Notes under the pieces: generated by a model
What the model saw: the letters and a program-made list of their open reading frames with translations, nothing else
The model's database searches: none
Told to the model about the DNA's origin: nothing
Shown here: positions 8,666 to 18,318 of the stretch, in pieces
Layout of the letters: the number at the start of each line of letters is the position of its first letter
How positions within the stretch are numbered: the first letter of the stretch is position 1
Made by a program: the position numbers and the translations under genes
Assembly (NCBI GenBank): GCA_027491075.1
Contig: JAIXWX010000027.1
Location: forward strand, 1 to 51,315
Length of the DNA stretch: 51,315 nucleotides
Direction: 5' to 3'
Origin: Flavobacteriales bacterium
Lineage (GTDB): Bacteria > Bacteroidota > Bacteroidia > Flavobacteriales_D > Sanyastnellaceae

Positions 8666-10303
8666 ATGAAACCTGCGTCCTTTATTATTTTACTCTTTAT
8701 GGCATATAGCCATGCCTCAAAAAGTCAAAATCTGTTCATTAATGAGATTATATCAGAGAATATAGCTGGTGAAATGGACGATTTCTTTCAACGAGAAGAT
8801 TGGATAGAGATTTACAACACGGGCGGAATTACCAATTTGGCGGGCTATTACTTAAGTGATAACCCAGACTCTTTGGATCGATGGAAAATTCCCGCTACCA
8901 ATGCTGGGGTGACTACCATACTTCCCAACAATCATTTGATTTTTTGGATTGATAGAGACCCAGAGCAAGGACCAGATCATGCTGATTTCAATTTGAACCC
9001 AGACGGCGAAACAGTCTTTTTGGTAGCACCCGATGGAGTTACCATAATTGATTCTATAACTTATCCTCCGATGGCTGCCGATATCAGCTACGGAAGAGTC
9101 TGCGACGGTTGCGACGGTTGGCAGTTTTTCAATAATGTCACTTTTGATGATGACAATACAGAAATTCTTCCTTCAACTGCATTTGTTTTGATAAATGAAG
9201 TGCAAGCCAATAATGTCAGCTATTTTAGAGACAATGCATTGGATCATGACGCATGGTTAGAGATCTACAATCCAAATCCTCAACAGGTTAATTTGGCGGG
9301 ATATTCAATAACGCTAAATGGAACCCAAACATGGACCATGCCGACGCAGGATCCATTCCATACTGCAATTCCAGCGGGCGAGTTTAAAGTATTTTGGTTA
9401 GACAATGAACCATTAGAAGGCGGTCACCACGGGACTTTTGAACTTCCTTTGAACGGTGGAACTTTGACCCTTCGAAGCTCTAACAATACTCTTTTAGACA
9501 CCTACACTTATCCAAGTACTGCCGCTAATGCGAGTTACGGCAGGTCTACGGATGGTGCTGCAAACAGTATAGTTTTCAATGCACCTACCCCCGACTTGAC
9601 CAATTCATTGGTCATGATTGATCCTCCGACCTTGTATATCAATGAGGTTTTGAGTGTAAATATTAATGATGTATTAGACAATGCTGATCAAACTGAAGAC
9701 TGGTTTGAGATTTACAACCCCAATAACTTTCCTGTAAATATTGGAGGCTATTACTTTTCTGATAACCCAGAAAATCCGAGAAAATGGCCCGTACCTAGCT
9801 TTTATCCTGATAGCGTCACTATTCCTGCGCAGGGCTGGATCCTTTTTTGGGCGGATGAAGATATGGGGCAAGGAGTGATGCATGCTAGTTTCCGTTTGAG
9901 CAATAATCTAGAAAGTCTGCGATTCACCTCTCCAGATGGTATTACATTGATAGATGAAATATCTTGGCAAGGAATGGATCCCGACACTTCTTTAGGACGA
10001 TTTAATGATGGTTCACCCAACTGGGTTTTCTTTTTAGAAACGACACCAGACGATAGCAACAACGGAGCACTTGTGACTGTAAAAGAAACTTTGACTTCGC
10101 GCTTGGCTTTGGAAGTCTATCCAAATCCAACTTCAGGTGAAATTCGATTTAATCGACCAGTAAATGCAGTCATTTACTCTTCTGATGGCAAATTAGTGGA
10201 TAGCATTTTAAACGTTAACACGTATAATTTTGATCGCATCGAAAGTGGTGTATTCATTATTAGAGAAGAGCAAGGCGGAGTCGTTCGAGTGGTTAAACAC
10301 TAG
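8666..10303 (+). CDS. T9SS-secreted protein with three lamin-tail (LTD) domains
   Basis: The 545-residue product has a signal peptide (residues 1-20). Three lamin-tail-domain repeats occupy about 21-150, 172-300 and 320-455. Each opens LFINEI/VLINEV/LYINEV and carries DWIEIYN...NLAGYYLSDNP, followed by GxxxFWxDxxPxQGxxHxxF and SYGR-type ends. The C-terminus (LEVYPNPTSGEIRFNR...GVFIIREE) is a type A T9SS sorting domain. LTDs in bacterial exoproteins often accompany nucleases or CotH-type proteins, but no enzyme domain is present here, so a structural or adhesive surface role is inferred. A 9-bp duplication (tgcgacggt twice, near 9100) inserts CDG in the first LTD. Its stop overlaps that of the convergent downstream gene. 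Confidence 0.85.
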   Translation: MKPASFIILLFMAYSHASKSQNLFINEIISENIAGEMDDFFQREDWIEIYNTGGITNLAGYYLSDNPDSLDRWKIPATNAGVTTILPNNHLIFWIDRDPEQGPDHADFNLNPDGETVFLVAPDGVTIIDSITYPPMAADISYGRVCDGCDGWQFFNNVTFDDDNTEILPSTAFVLINEVQANNVSYFRDNALDHDAWLEIYNPNPQQVNLAGYSITLNGTQTWTMPTQDPFHTAIPAGEFKVFWLDNEPLEGGHHGTFELPLNGGTLTLRSSNNTLLDTYTYPSTAANASYGRSTDGAANSIVFNAPTPDLTNSLVMIDPPTLYINEVLSVNINDVLDNADQTEDWFEIYNPNNFPVNIGGYYFSDNPENPRKWPVPSFYPDSVTIPAQGWILFWADEDMGQGVMHASFRLSNNLESLRFTSPDGITLIDEISWQGMDPDTSLGRFNDGSPNWVFFLETTPDDSNNGALVTVKETLTSRLALEVYPNPTSGEIRFNRPVNAVIYSSDGKLVDSILNVNTYNFDRIESGVFIIREEQGGVVRVVKH

Positions 10304-12873
10304 TTTTGTATTCCAGCAAAGATCCGGAATGTGTCGTTTCCTATTCTAACGATTAAGAGTTGATTGCTCCATTTAGCTATCGGTAAAGAGCCGTTTCTTT
10401 GATCGGAATGAAACAATAGCTGGCCCGTTGTAGTGAATACCTTTATCCCCATGTATTCAATACTACTTTGCCAATACAATTGCTGCTGCCATGCATATGC
10501 CTTGGATGCTTTTGCACTAATTTCTTCGGAAGAAGTAATCAGTTCAATTAAAATTTCCCCTTCCAATTCACATCCGTTGTTGTCATAAAGGACATAAACA
10601 TACTCCCCTGAAGGCAAGGCGAGTGACCCGGTGGAATTTATAATTTCTCCTAAATCAATGCTGTATGGAGGCATGCCACCACTTGCATACCAATTCAAAA
10701 TTCCCAATTCAAAATCCGTTGCAGGAAAAACTTCTAGATCCAGAAATAAGCTATCTGGAATTTGAACTTCCAATTCGAAAGGTGTAATACAGCCCAGCGT
10801 ATCGATCAATTCGATGGTATGAAAACCTTCAGGAAGAAAAAAATTTGAGCTCGCATGGTTTAAAATGGAATCAAGTCCTGTACTACTTATCTTAACAAGA
10901 ATAGAGTCAGATGTGGCGCATGGTAATTCTTCCATGACCACATCGAATTCCAAGTGTGGTGTCATATCAACAAGAACCGAATCTTGATAGATGCAACCAC
11001 TTTCTGAAGTAATTGAAAAATGATATGTATCGGCTATCAAGCCATCTCGCAACCACAGCGAATCGCTGATAAGGTCCGACCATATTATATGCAATGCTTC
11101 ATCAAAATCAGCCGTCACCAAAATTTCTCCTGTCGCCTCATCTAAGCATGAAGCAGTAGTGGTGACAATCACATTTGCTATTTCATCCTCCAACACCATA
11201 AGGGTATCTGTTCGTATGGAAAATCCTTCGCTGAAATAGATATCAGCCCAATAAGCGCCAATTGAATCAACGGGTAGATGGTTGCCTGTTGAACCTGTGT
11301 TCCACACAACTGAATCACTGCCCGCTGCAAAAATGGTCGTTGTTTGTCCTGGACAAATATTACCGTCTTCTACCTGCAAGTTTTGGAAGGATAACAATGA
11401 ATTTCCCTCTACAAAATGCCATAGCGTATCAGCTTCGAGGTCGTAGTATCGCTCCACCAACCCTCTTGGCCAGTATATTACCAGTGAGTCCACCGAATAG
11501 ATATTCGGTCCAAGTCCAAAGAATTCTTTCGCAGAGTTTTGAGCTAAGAAACTTTCTCCTGATAAGAGCTGGCGCACCTGTTGTAGCGTATCTGCAAATA
11601 GCTCTATTCTTGCACCAACGGCTGAATGGTGACTGTATGTCCCCTCTAGAGAAATCGATACAAAATGATTGGATTGTGCGGTATTTTTCCAAAGTCTACT
11701 AGGTCGTGGGTCATTGTTGTTGTTATAGTAATCAACGTATCCATCGTTGTTTATATCTCCAATGATGTTGCAGAAAGTGGGATCTACATCAGGAAGAGCA
11801 CCAAAAAGAGATAAGTCGTTGGTAAAGGTTTTGTTTCCATTGTTTACAAACCAGAAGTTAATTGTAGCGTTGAACCACGCGTTAGTGGCACCTACGAATA
11901 AGTCCTGATAACCGTTGTTGTCTTGATCTACCCAATTGGCACCCCAGCAAACGAGGTTGCAAAGTACTCCTGCTGAAGCTGCGATGTTTACGTAACTACC
12001 GCTATCATTTTCCATGAGCCAATTTCCTTCAATGGTATTAGAAATAAACACATCTTCATCTAAGTCATTGTCCATGTCTCCAATGGTTGCAGACATAGCA
12101 TCTATGGCCATTTCTAATCCATTGAGATTATTAAAAGTGGTAAAAGTACCGTCACCGTTGTTGAGAAAAAACTCATTGGGATAAGCATATCTATCTATTA
12201 CAAAATATACGTCTGGCCAAAGATCTTTATTAAAATCGGCAATTACTGGTTGGAAATTTGGCCTTGGCTCAAACAGCAGTCCCACACTGGAGGTCATATC
12301 TGTGAAATAACCATCTCCATCATTTCTATAAAATCGAGCAGAATGAATTTGATCCGTGCTGATTTCAGGGTTGTGATAAATAGAAACGATGATGTCCAAA
12401 TCCCCGTCTCTATCTGTGTCACCTGTCGCTGCGCCGAAATAATTTTTTGCGATGGCTGGAAAACCGACTTCTATTCCTACCTCGGTGAAATTGAATTGTC
12501 CATCATTCCTAAACAAAAGCAACCTCCCACCCCATTGCGTCACAAGCAAGTCCTCGTCTAGGTCATTGTCATAATCTATCCACAATACACCAATGATTTG
12601 ACCTGAGAAAGTAAAATTGATCGAGATACTATCGGAAATGAAATCACCATTTCCATTGTTTAAATAAAATCGAATCGCATCACTTCCATCAGCGGAGGTG
12701 ATGTCATCCCATCCATCATGATTAAAATCCTTGAATGACGCACCGTTTCCCCATACAGTACCTTCATTGACTATAAAAATTCCCTGTTGTGTTGAAACGT
12801 CGATGAACTGACCGTAGGCCTTACCTACCAGCATATGCAGTAGTACAAAGAAGAATCTTTGCAGTCTATTCAT
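10300..12873 (-). CDS. FG-GAP/VCBS repeat protein with ASPIC/UnbV domain, probable T9SS cargo
   Basis: The 857-residue product has a signal peptide (residues 5-21). At least seven calcium-binding FG-GAP/VCBS motifs lie in residues 45-390 (DFNHDGWDDI, DYDNDLDEDL, DTDRDGDLDI, DFNKDLWPDV, DMDNDLDEDV, DQDNNGYQDL, DINNDGYVDY) and probably build a beta-propeller. An ASPIC/UnbV domain follows (about 400-475, HFVSISLEG...SVDSLVIYWPRG), the CRTAC1-family arrangement. The second half has Ig/SprB-like beta repeats (ICPGQTTTIFAAGSDSVVWNTG). The last 70 residues resemble a weak type A sorting domain (GIKVFTTTGQLLFHS). It is inferred to be a secreted surface protein. Its stop codon shares CTAG (10300-10303) with the convergent LTD gene. 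Confidence 0.82.
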   Translation of the reverse strand: MNRLQRFFFVLLHMLVGKAYGQFIDVSTQQGIFIVNEGTVWGNGASFKDFNHDGWDDITSADGSDAIRFYLNNGNGDFISDSISINFTFSGQIIGVLWIDYDNDLDEDLLVTQWGGRLLLFRNDGQFNFTEVGIEVGFPAIAKNYFGAATGDTDRDGDLDIIVSIYHNPEISTDQIHSARFYRNDGDGYFTDMTSSVGLLFEPRPNFQPVIADFNKDLWPDVYFVIDRYAYPNEFFLNNGDGTFTTFNNLNGLEMAIDAMSATIGDMDNDLDEDVFISNTIEGNWLMENDSGSYVNIAASAGVLCNLVCWGANWVDQDNNGYQDLFVGATNAWFNATINFWFVNNGNKTFTNDLSLFGALPDVDPTFCNIIGDINNDGYVDYYNNNNDPRPSRLWKNTAQSNHFVSISLEGTYSHHSAVGARIELFADTLQQVRQLLSGESFLAQNSAKEFFGLGPNIYSVDSLVIYWPRGLVERYYDLEADTLWHFVEGNSLLSFQNLQVEDGNICPGQTTTIFAAGSDSVVWNTGSTGNHLPVDSIGAYWADIYFSEGFSIRTDTLMVLEDEIANVIVTTTASCLDEATGEILVTADFDEALHIIWSDLISDSLWLRDGLIADTYHFSITSESGCIYQDSVLVDMTPHLEFDVVMEELPCATSDSILVKISSTGLDSILNHASSNFFLPEGFHTIELIDTLGCITPFELEVQIPDSLFLDLEVFPATDFELGILNWYASGGMPPYSIDLGEIINSTGSLALPSGEYVYVLYDNNGCELEGEILIELITSSEEISAKASKAYAWQQQLYWQSSIEYMGIKVFTTTGQLLFHSDQRNGSLPIAKWSNQLLIVRIGNDTFRIFAGIQN

Positions 12874-12921
12874 TGGTTAACAAGGTTTGTATTCACGACG
12901 CCGTCCAAAAGAATAGTTGTT

Positions 12922-13512
12922 CTATCCCTTTGCGATTGCCTTTAATGTGCTCCAAAGAATTTTTATGTCCGTTAAAAAACTCTTGGAATCAATGTACCTC
13001 AAACTTAATTCAATTTTCTTAGGAAGTATCTCTTCGATGTACGTTTTTTCTGGAGTTGGCGACTTGGACAGGATGTCGTTTTCATTAACAAATTCTATGC
13101 TTGCAAAATCTGTAAGTCCGGGTTGAACCGACAATACTCTTCTTTGCTCTGGACTGTAGTATGCGACATATTTCGGCACCTCAGGACGCGGCCCAACGAG
13201 CGACATTTCACCTTTTAACACATTCCATAGTTGAGGCAGTTCATCTAGTTTATACTTTCTCAAGAAAAAACCAGATGTTGTGATCCTCGGATCGCGCATT
13301 CCTACGGTCAATTGTCCTGCAGCTTCACTTGCTTGCCGCATTGTTCTAAACTTATGCAATCTGAAGAGTTTTCCATTCTTTCCTACTCTATCTTGATGAA
13401 AGAAAGCCCCCCCCTTTGAATCGTTGATTATGATCAATACGAGAGCTAGAAATAAAGGGCTGAAAAGCAAAAGGAATACGGAAGCAACTACTATATCGAA
13501 GATCCTTTTCAT
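12922..13512 (-). CDS. PglC/WcaJ-type phosphoglycosyl transferase (sugar transferase)
   Basis: This 196-residue monotopic enzyme transfers a phospho-sugar to undecaprenyl phosphate, the first step of a surface glycan or O-glycan. The N-terminal membrane helix (MKRIFDIVVASVFLLLFSPL) is followed by FFHQDRVGKNGKLFRLHKFRTM, the catalytic Asp-Glu pair in KLDELPQLWNVLKG, and MSLVGPRPEVP. The frame is open to 13560, but ATG 13512 starts the canonical MKRIFD and forms an ATGA overlap with the aminotransferase stop, indicating translational coupling. The length matches the minimal PglC class. A run of eight G on the coding strand at codon 33 could allow slippage. Specificity is probably an amino-sugar made with the upstream aminotransferase. 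Confidence 0.88.
   Translation of the reverse strand: MKRIFDIVVASVFLLLFSPLFLALVLIIINDSKGGAFFHQDRVGKNGKLFRLHKFRTMRQASEAAGQLTVGMRDPRITTSGFFLRKYKLDELPQLWNVLKGEMSLVGPRPEVPKYVAYYSPEQRRVLSVQPGLTDFASIEFVNENDILSKSPTPEKTYIEEILPKKIELSLRYIDSKSFLTDIKILWSTLKAIAKG
13407..13414 (-). repeat. G8 homopolymer inside the sugar-transferase gene
   Basis: Eight consecutive C on the plus strand read as G8 on the coding strand, spanning the Lys-Gly-Gly codons near residue 33. The tract is in frame here. A one-base slip would abolish the enzyme. Confidence 0.7.
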
Positions 13513-14729
13513 TTCGAGAAAACCTGTTGAGTGCACTCTATTACGTTTTCTGCGATCCACAGAGCGTCCGCTTCGGATAGATCAAAATAAACCGGTAGAG
13601 AAATCTCCGACTCATATTGACTCCATGCATTTGGAAAGTCGTTGATACGAAAACCTTGATTTTTATAATAAGTAAGAAGAGGAAGTGGTTGGAAATGAAC
13701 ATTTGTAGAGATTCCCCTCTCAGCGAGCCGCTTTATAATGCTGTCTCTTTGTTCCTCTGAAGCGTTTTTTACTCTTAGCATGTAAAGGTGAAAGCAAGAG
13801 TCTGCAAATTCATTGTGAAATTCAGGAAGAACAAAGAGATTGTGCTTTGAAAACACTGAATTATATATTTCGCAGATGCTCTCTCTCTTGTCCAAGGTTT
13901 CTTGATATCTCTCCAATTCTACCAAGCCGATTGCAGCATGTATATCGGTCATATTGCATTTATAACCCGCTTCAATAATATCGTATCTCCATTGCCCGGC
14001 TTGAGTCTTAGAAAGGGCATCCTTCGTTTGGCCATGGAGGGCTGAAATATTTATAGAGGCACGTATTTCAGCATTCACAAATGGTTCTGGGAGATTAAAT
14101 ATCAGAGCTCCACCTTCCGCTGTGGTAAGATTTTTCACTGCATGAAAAGAGAAGCCAGCCACATCGCATTGTGTGCCAACACGTTTGCCTTTATAATTTG
14201 CACCAAATGAATGCGCTGCATCGCTTATTACGAGAATTCTTCCAAGATTCTTTTGATTTTCTCCTTTCGGTTGAAAAAGTTGCTTGACCTCTGGGAGACG
14301 CACTAAGTCCATGAACTGTTCATAATCTACAGGCATTCCACCTATATCCACGGGCATTATGACCTTTGTTTTCGAAGTGATTTTCTCCTTTATTGCTGCT
14401 GCAGAAACCAAAAAGCTATCCTTGTCACAATCCACCAATACAGGAGTAGCGCCCACGTGAAATACGATGTTTCCAGTAGCTGAATACGTGTATGCAGGAA
14501 CAATCACTTCATCCCCTGGGCCTACACCGAACCATCGCAAAATGAGTTCAACGGCATTGGTCCAAGAGTTCAGACACAAAGTCGCCTCAGCTTTACAATA
14601 ATCAGATATTTTTGACTCCAGCAACCTTGTCTTTGGACCGGTAGTGATCCAACCGCTTTGAAGCACCTCAACGACTGCATTGATGGTTGTTTGATCCACT
14701 CTTGGGGGTGAAAATGGGATATTCCGCAT
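13509..14729 (-). CDS. DegT/DnrJ/EryC1/StrS family sugar aminotransferase
   Basis: This PLP-dependent aminotransferase acts on nucleotide keto-sugars (PglE/WecE/VioA-like) to give amino sugars for surface glycans. From ATG 14729 (MRNIPFSPPRV) it has 406 residues; the open frame continues 7 codons further upstream without family support. Visible features are SGWITTGP, the cofactor-binding ISDAAHSFGA (Asp170), the internal-aldimine Lys199 in FHAVKNLTTAEGG, and the C-terminal CFHLYMLRV/GISTNVHFQPL motifs. It overlaps the PglC-like transferase by 4 bases (ATGA), forming a two-gene operon. The dehydratase and acetyltransferase that usually complete such a pathway are not in the window. Confidence 0.9.
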   Translation of the reverse strand: MRNIPFSPPRVDQTTINAVVEVLQSGWITTGPKTRLLESKISDYCKAEATLCLNSWTNAVELILRWFGVGPGDEVIVPAYTYSATGNIVFHVGATPVLVDCDKDSFLVSAAAIKEKITSKTKVIMPVDIGGMPVDYEQFMDLVRLPEVKQLFQPKGENQKNLGRILVISDAAHSFGANYKGKRVGTQCDVAGFSFHAVKNLTTAEGGALIFNLPEPFVNAEIRASINISALHGQTKDALSKTQAGQWRYDIIEAGYKCNMTDIHAAIGLVELERYQETLDKRESICEIYNSVFSKHNLFVLPEFHNEFADSCFHLYMLRVKNASEEQRDSIIKRLAERGISTNVHFQPLPLLTYYKNQGFRINDFPNAWSQYESEISLPVYFDLSEADALWIAENVIECTQQVFSK

Positions 14730-14833
14730 GCTGGCGAAATTAAGAAACATAAATGGATGTTACGAAGTACTTTTGCAAAGCGAACATTGAGAGATTCATT
14801 TTGTAATTATCCATGTTCATTTGACCTGTTGTT

Positions 14834-17398
14834 ATGAAAAGAATTCTTTTACCATTGCTGTTGTTGTTATTCCTTTCTTCCGTCTTGGCCATTGGTCAAG
14901 GGAGGCCTGGAAAAGGTCCTGGGGCAACAGGAAGAATTTATGGTAAAGTCCTCGACGATCAAAAGAAGCCCGTAGAATATGCGATTGTGAAAGTACTGGA
15001 AGTGCAAAAAACACCAGAAGGGAAGTTAGAGGAGAAGCTAATTCAGGGGGCGCTTACCGCTTCAAACGGAGATTTCAGTGTTGATAAGGTACCGATCGGC
15101 GTTCCCCTTTTAGTAACTATAGAGCTTATTGGATTTGAGTCTAAAAAGGTGAATGCTCAACTTAGTCCTACCTCTTTTCCTGTGGAAAAAGACATGGGTA
15201 ACATCGTGCTTTCTGCTGGAGAGTTGAAACCTGCGGTAATTATTGAAGGCGAGCGTCCTTCGGTGCGACTAGAGTTTGATCGCCGTGTTTTTGATGTAGA
15301 TAAAAACCCCATGAATGCCGGAGGTACAGGTGAAGATGTTTTAAGAAACATCCCCTCCGTTCAAGTAGATATCGATGGAAATGTCAGTTTGAGAAATGCT
15401 GCGCCTCAAATTTTCGTCGATGGCAGACCAACTACATTGACCTTGGACCAGATTCCAGCAGATGCTATTCAACGAGTAGAACTGATCACAAATCCTGGAT
15501 CCAAGTATGATGCAAGTGGCGGTGGTGGTGGAATCATCAACATCATCATGAAACACGATCGTTCCAATGGCTACAATGGCAGTGTGAGAGCGGGAGTGGA
15601 TAAACGCGGCAGAGCCAACGGTGGAGGTGATTTTAGTTTTAGAGAAGGCAAGTTCAATTTCTTCATTAATGGTAATTATAATAGAAGAAAAAACTTAACG
15701 AACGGAGAAACAGAAAGGTTCGATCTCACCACGGAGCCCACGACCTTTTTGCTCCAACAACAAAACACCAATAACCAGGGGTATTTCGCTAATGGCAGAG
15801 CTGGAGTAGACTGGTTCTGGGACAATAGAAACACCCTTACACTTTCTCAGTCGTTCACCGCTGGTCAATTTAATCCTCTTGATAATTTAGAAACCACAAC
15901 AGATTCTAGTGAGAACGTCAATGACTTTCCATTGAGTTTTTATTATCGTACTTCAGAGACCAACCGACAATTCAGGAATTTTGGATCAAGTCTTCAGTAT
16001 AAGCATTTGTTTACTAAAGAAGGAACGGAGCTTACTGCCGATATCAATGTCAACGCGATTAGCAGCGATTTCATTGGTGATTATGGGAATTATTACGACA
16101 ATGGGTTTACCTCCATTCAGCGACAAATAGGAGGTGCAAGGCAACAACTTTATACCGCTCAAACGGATTATGTATCTCGAATTTCTGAAAAGTATCGGTT
16201 CGAGGCAGGGCTGCGAGGATCACTAAGAGATTTCCAAAGTATCTACGAGAATAAGAATTTAATTGGAGATGAATTCGTAGTGATTCCTTCGCTTAATGTG
16301 AACTATCATTTCATCGATCAGGTTTATGCTGCCTACAGTAATATTGCTCGAGACGGTGAGAAATGGAAAACCCAGTTTGGTCTGCGTATAGAAAGCAGCG
16401 ATTATCGAGGAGAACTTCTTGATACCACCGTTACTTTCAGAAACACCTTCCCATTAAGTATATTCCCTTCTGCTTACATTACTAAAGTTATCAATGAAAA
16501 GCAGGATATTCAGTTTGCGGTGAATCGAAGGATCAATCGCCCGAGCTTCATGCAGCTTATTCCATTCACAGACTATAGTGATTCTCTCAACGTCACCAGA
16601 GGGAATCCATCATTGAGGCCAGAATTTACATACAATACCGAATTGTCCTATCAATACACGTTGAGTTCAAAGTCGGTATTTATTGGTGCACTTTATTATC
16701 GGATTACCACCAATAGCACCGTTCGTTATTTATTTAACGAGTATAGCCCCGTTTTGGACAATGAAATCGTTGTTAGCACTTATGCGAATGCGGACTTTAG
16801 TAGCGCCTCAGGATTAGAGTTGGTTTTCAAAACAAGCCTAACCAAATGGTTAGAAATGACTGCGAATTTTAATCTGTACAACTCGACCATCGACGGAAGC
16901 AATATAAGTGACAACCTTACTAATAGTGTGAATACCTTTTGGGTAAAATCCAATTTCATTGCTAAACTTCCAAAGAACTTTACAGCTCAGGCCAATTTTG
17001 ATTATACCAGCAGAAGAGCATTGGAAGTTGGAAGTGGAGAAAGAGCAGGCAGTATGGGCGGCGGCGGCGGCGGTGGGTTTGGTGGTGGCGGTGGAGGTTG
17101 GGGAGGAACCAATAATACAGTACAAGGATATATAGAACCCGTTTACGGCTTAGACTTGTCTCTTCGAAAAGATTTTCTTAAGAATAAAAATCTCACTGTC
17201 ACACTTAGCATGAGCGATGTGCTTCGCTCAAGAATAACGGTAACACATGCGGAGAGTGCGTTTTTTATTCAAGAGTCCTTCAGGAGACGGGATCCACAAT
17301 TGTGGAGAATTCAATTGGCGTGGAAATTTGGTAAGATGGACGCGACGCTATTCAAGCGGAAAGTCATGCGTTCTAATGCAGAAGGCATGGAGGGATAA
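14834..17398 (+). CDS. Outer-membrane beta-barrel (TonB-dependent-receptor-like) protein
   Basis: The 854-residue product has a signal peptide (1-21). A carboxypeptidase-regulatory-like domain follows (about 35-125, GRIYGKVLDDQKKPVEYAIVKV). Next is a plug domain (about 150-235, NAGGTGEDVLRNIPSVQVD...GRPTTLTLDQIPADAI and ELITNPGSKYDASGGGGGIINI), then a long 22-strand-type barrel. This matches the Bacteroidota outer-membrane beta-barrel family (OMP_b-brl_3) related to SusC/TonB receptors. No SusD partner is adjacent, so the ligand is unknown. A glycine-rich loop (about 740-757, from GGC/GGT repeats at 17056-17104) is probably extracellular or periplasmic and may vary in length. TACTTTTG at 14768-14775 could be its -7 element. 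Confidence 0.85.
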   Translation: MKRILLPLLLLLFLSSVLAIGQGRPGKGPGATGRIYGKVLDDQKKPVEYAIVKVLEVQKTPEGKLEEKLIQGALTASNGDFSVDKVPIGVPLLVTIELIGFESKKVNAQLSPTSFPVEKDMGNIVLSAGELKPAVIIEGERPSVRLEFDRRVFDVDKNPMNAGGTGEDVLRNIPSVQVDIDGNVSLRNAAPQIFVDGRPTTLTLDQIPADAIQRVELITNPGSKYDASGGGGGIINIIMKHDRSNGYNGSVRAGVDKRGRANGGGDFSFREGKFNFFINGNYNRRKNLTNGETERFDLTTEPTTFLLQQQNTNNQGYFANGRAGVDWFWDNRNTLTLSQSFTAGQFNPLDNLETTTDSSENVNDFPLSFYYRTSETNRQFRNFGSSLQYKHLFTKEGTELTADINVNAISSDFIGDYGNYYDNGFTSIQRQIGGARQQLYTAQTDYVSRISEKYRFEAGLRGSLRDFQSIYENKNLIGDEFVVIPSLNVNYHFIDQVYAAYSNIARDGEKWKTQFGLRIESSDYRGELLDTTVTFRNTFPLSIFPSAYITKVINEKQDIQFAVNRRINRPSFMQLIPFTDYSDSLNVTRGNPSLRPEFTYNTELSYQYTLSSKSVFIGALYYRITTNSTVRYLFNEYSPVLDNEIVVSTYANADFSSASGLELVFKTSLTKWLEMTANFNLYNSTIDGSNISDNLTNSVNTFWVKSNFIAKLPKNFTAQANFDYTSRRALEVGSGERAGSMGGGGGGGFGGGGGGWGGTNNTVQGYIEPVYGLDLSLRKDFLKNKNLTVTLSMSDVLRSRITVTHAESAFFIQESFRRRDPQLWRIQLAWKFGKMDATLFKRKVMRSNAEGMEG

Positions 17399-17417
17399 TT
17401 GATATTCTTTTGAATCT

Positions 17418-18317
17418 TTATTTGTTTAAAATCTCAATCGCTTGCTCTAGTAGATTTTTGCTTTGAGCATCTATGGAGTGTATGGACGAATCTCTTCTCC
17501 AGTAGGTCATTTGCCTTTTTGCATAATTGCGTGAATGCTGCTTTATTTTTTCAATGGCCACTTCCCTACTCCAAACACCATCGAAATAATCAAAAAACTC
17601 CTTATAACCAACGGTATTCAGTGCATTCAGATGCTTATAGGAGATGAGACCTCTTGCCTCCTCTTCCAGCCCTTCAATGATCATTTGATCCACGCGAGTA
17701 TTTATTCGATCGTAAATAAATTCTCTTTCTGCGGTGAGTCCCAGCTTGACTACCCTGGCAGCAACCTTATCTATTTCTCCTTTTCTGAGTTTAGAAAAAG
17801 GGCTATTTGTAATACGAATGACTTCCAGAGCACGAATGATCCGGTGCGGATTTTCTTTATCTACTTTTTCGAAATAGAAAGGATCTTTCTCCTTTAATTC
17901 ACTTTGCAGTTGTTGTAATCCTTTTTGATGCCATTCATTGATAAGCATTTTTCTGACATCTTCATCATGCGGAAGATCGTCGAAGCCATTGAGAAAAGCG
18001 TCTAAATACAATCCGCTTCCACCAGCACAAACAACGACATCATTTTTAAGGAACAATTGAGCAAGTAATCCTCTCGCTTCTGAGGCAAATTGACCCGCGC
18101 TAAACTTTTGGTGAATTGAAAGAAAGGCAATAAAGTGATGCGGTACAGCATTCAGCTCGGCAACATTGGGGCGTGCAACACCGATGTTTAGTTCTTTAAA
18201 AAACTGACGTGAGTCTGCCGATATAATCTCAGTGCCGAATTGCTGCGCGAATTGAATGGCCAACGCCGTTTTACCTATACCTGTGGGACCAGTAATTACG
18301 ACGAGCGTTTTGTCCAT
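17418..18317 (-). CDS. miaA: tRNA dimethylallyltransferase MiaA
   Basis: MiaA attaches a dimethylallyl group to N6 of A37 in tRNAs reading UNN codons, the first step toward ms2i6A. The P-loop GPTGIGKT (residues 10-17), the ISADSRQFFKELNIG motif, the GGSGLYLDAFL motif and the C-terminal TVGYKEFFDYFDG and KQHSRNYAKRQMTYWRRD segment are all diagnostic. The 299-residue length is normal. It starts one base after the nusB stop, as the last gene of a leucine dehydrogenase-nusB-miaA operon. It converges on the outer-membrane barrel gene with a 19-base spacer lacking a visible hairpin. Confidence 0.97.
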   Translation of the reverse strand: MDKTLVVITGPTGIGKTALAIQFAQQFGTEIISADSRQFFKELNIGVARPNVAELNAVPHHFIAFLSIHQKFSAGQFASEARGLLAQLFLKNDVVVCAGGSGLYLDAFLNGFDDLPHDEDVRKMLINEWHQKGLQQLQSELKEKDPFYFEKVDKENPHRIIRALEVIRITNSPFSKLRKGEIDKVAARVVKLGLTAEREFIYDRINTRVDQMIIEGLEEEARGLISYKHLNALNTVGYKEFFDYFDGVWSREVAIEKIKQHSRNYAKRQMTYWRRDSSIHSIDAQSKNLLEQAIEILNK

Positions 18318-18318
18318 T

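Noticed and set aside
14449-14465. Possible parS site (CACGTGAAATA)
   Set aside because: Only the right half resembles parS, the left half does not match, and it lies inside the aminotransferase coding sequence.
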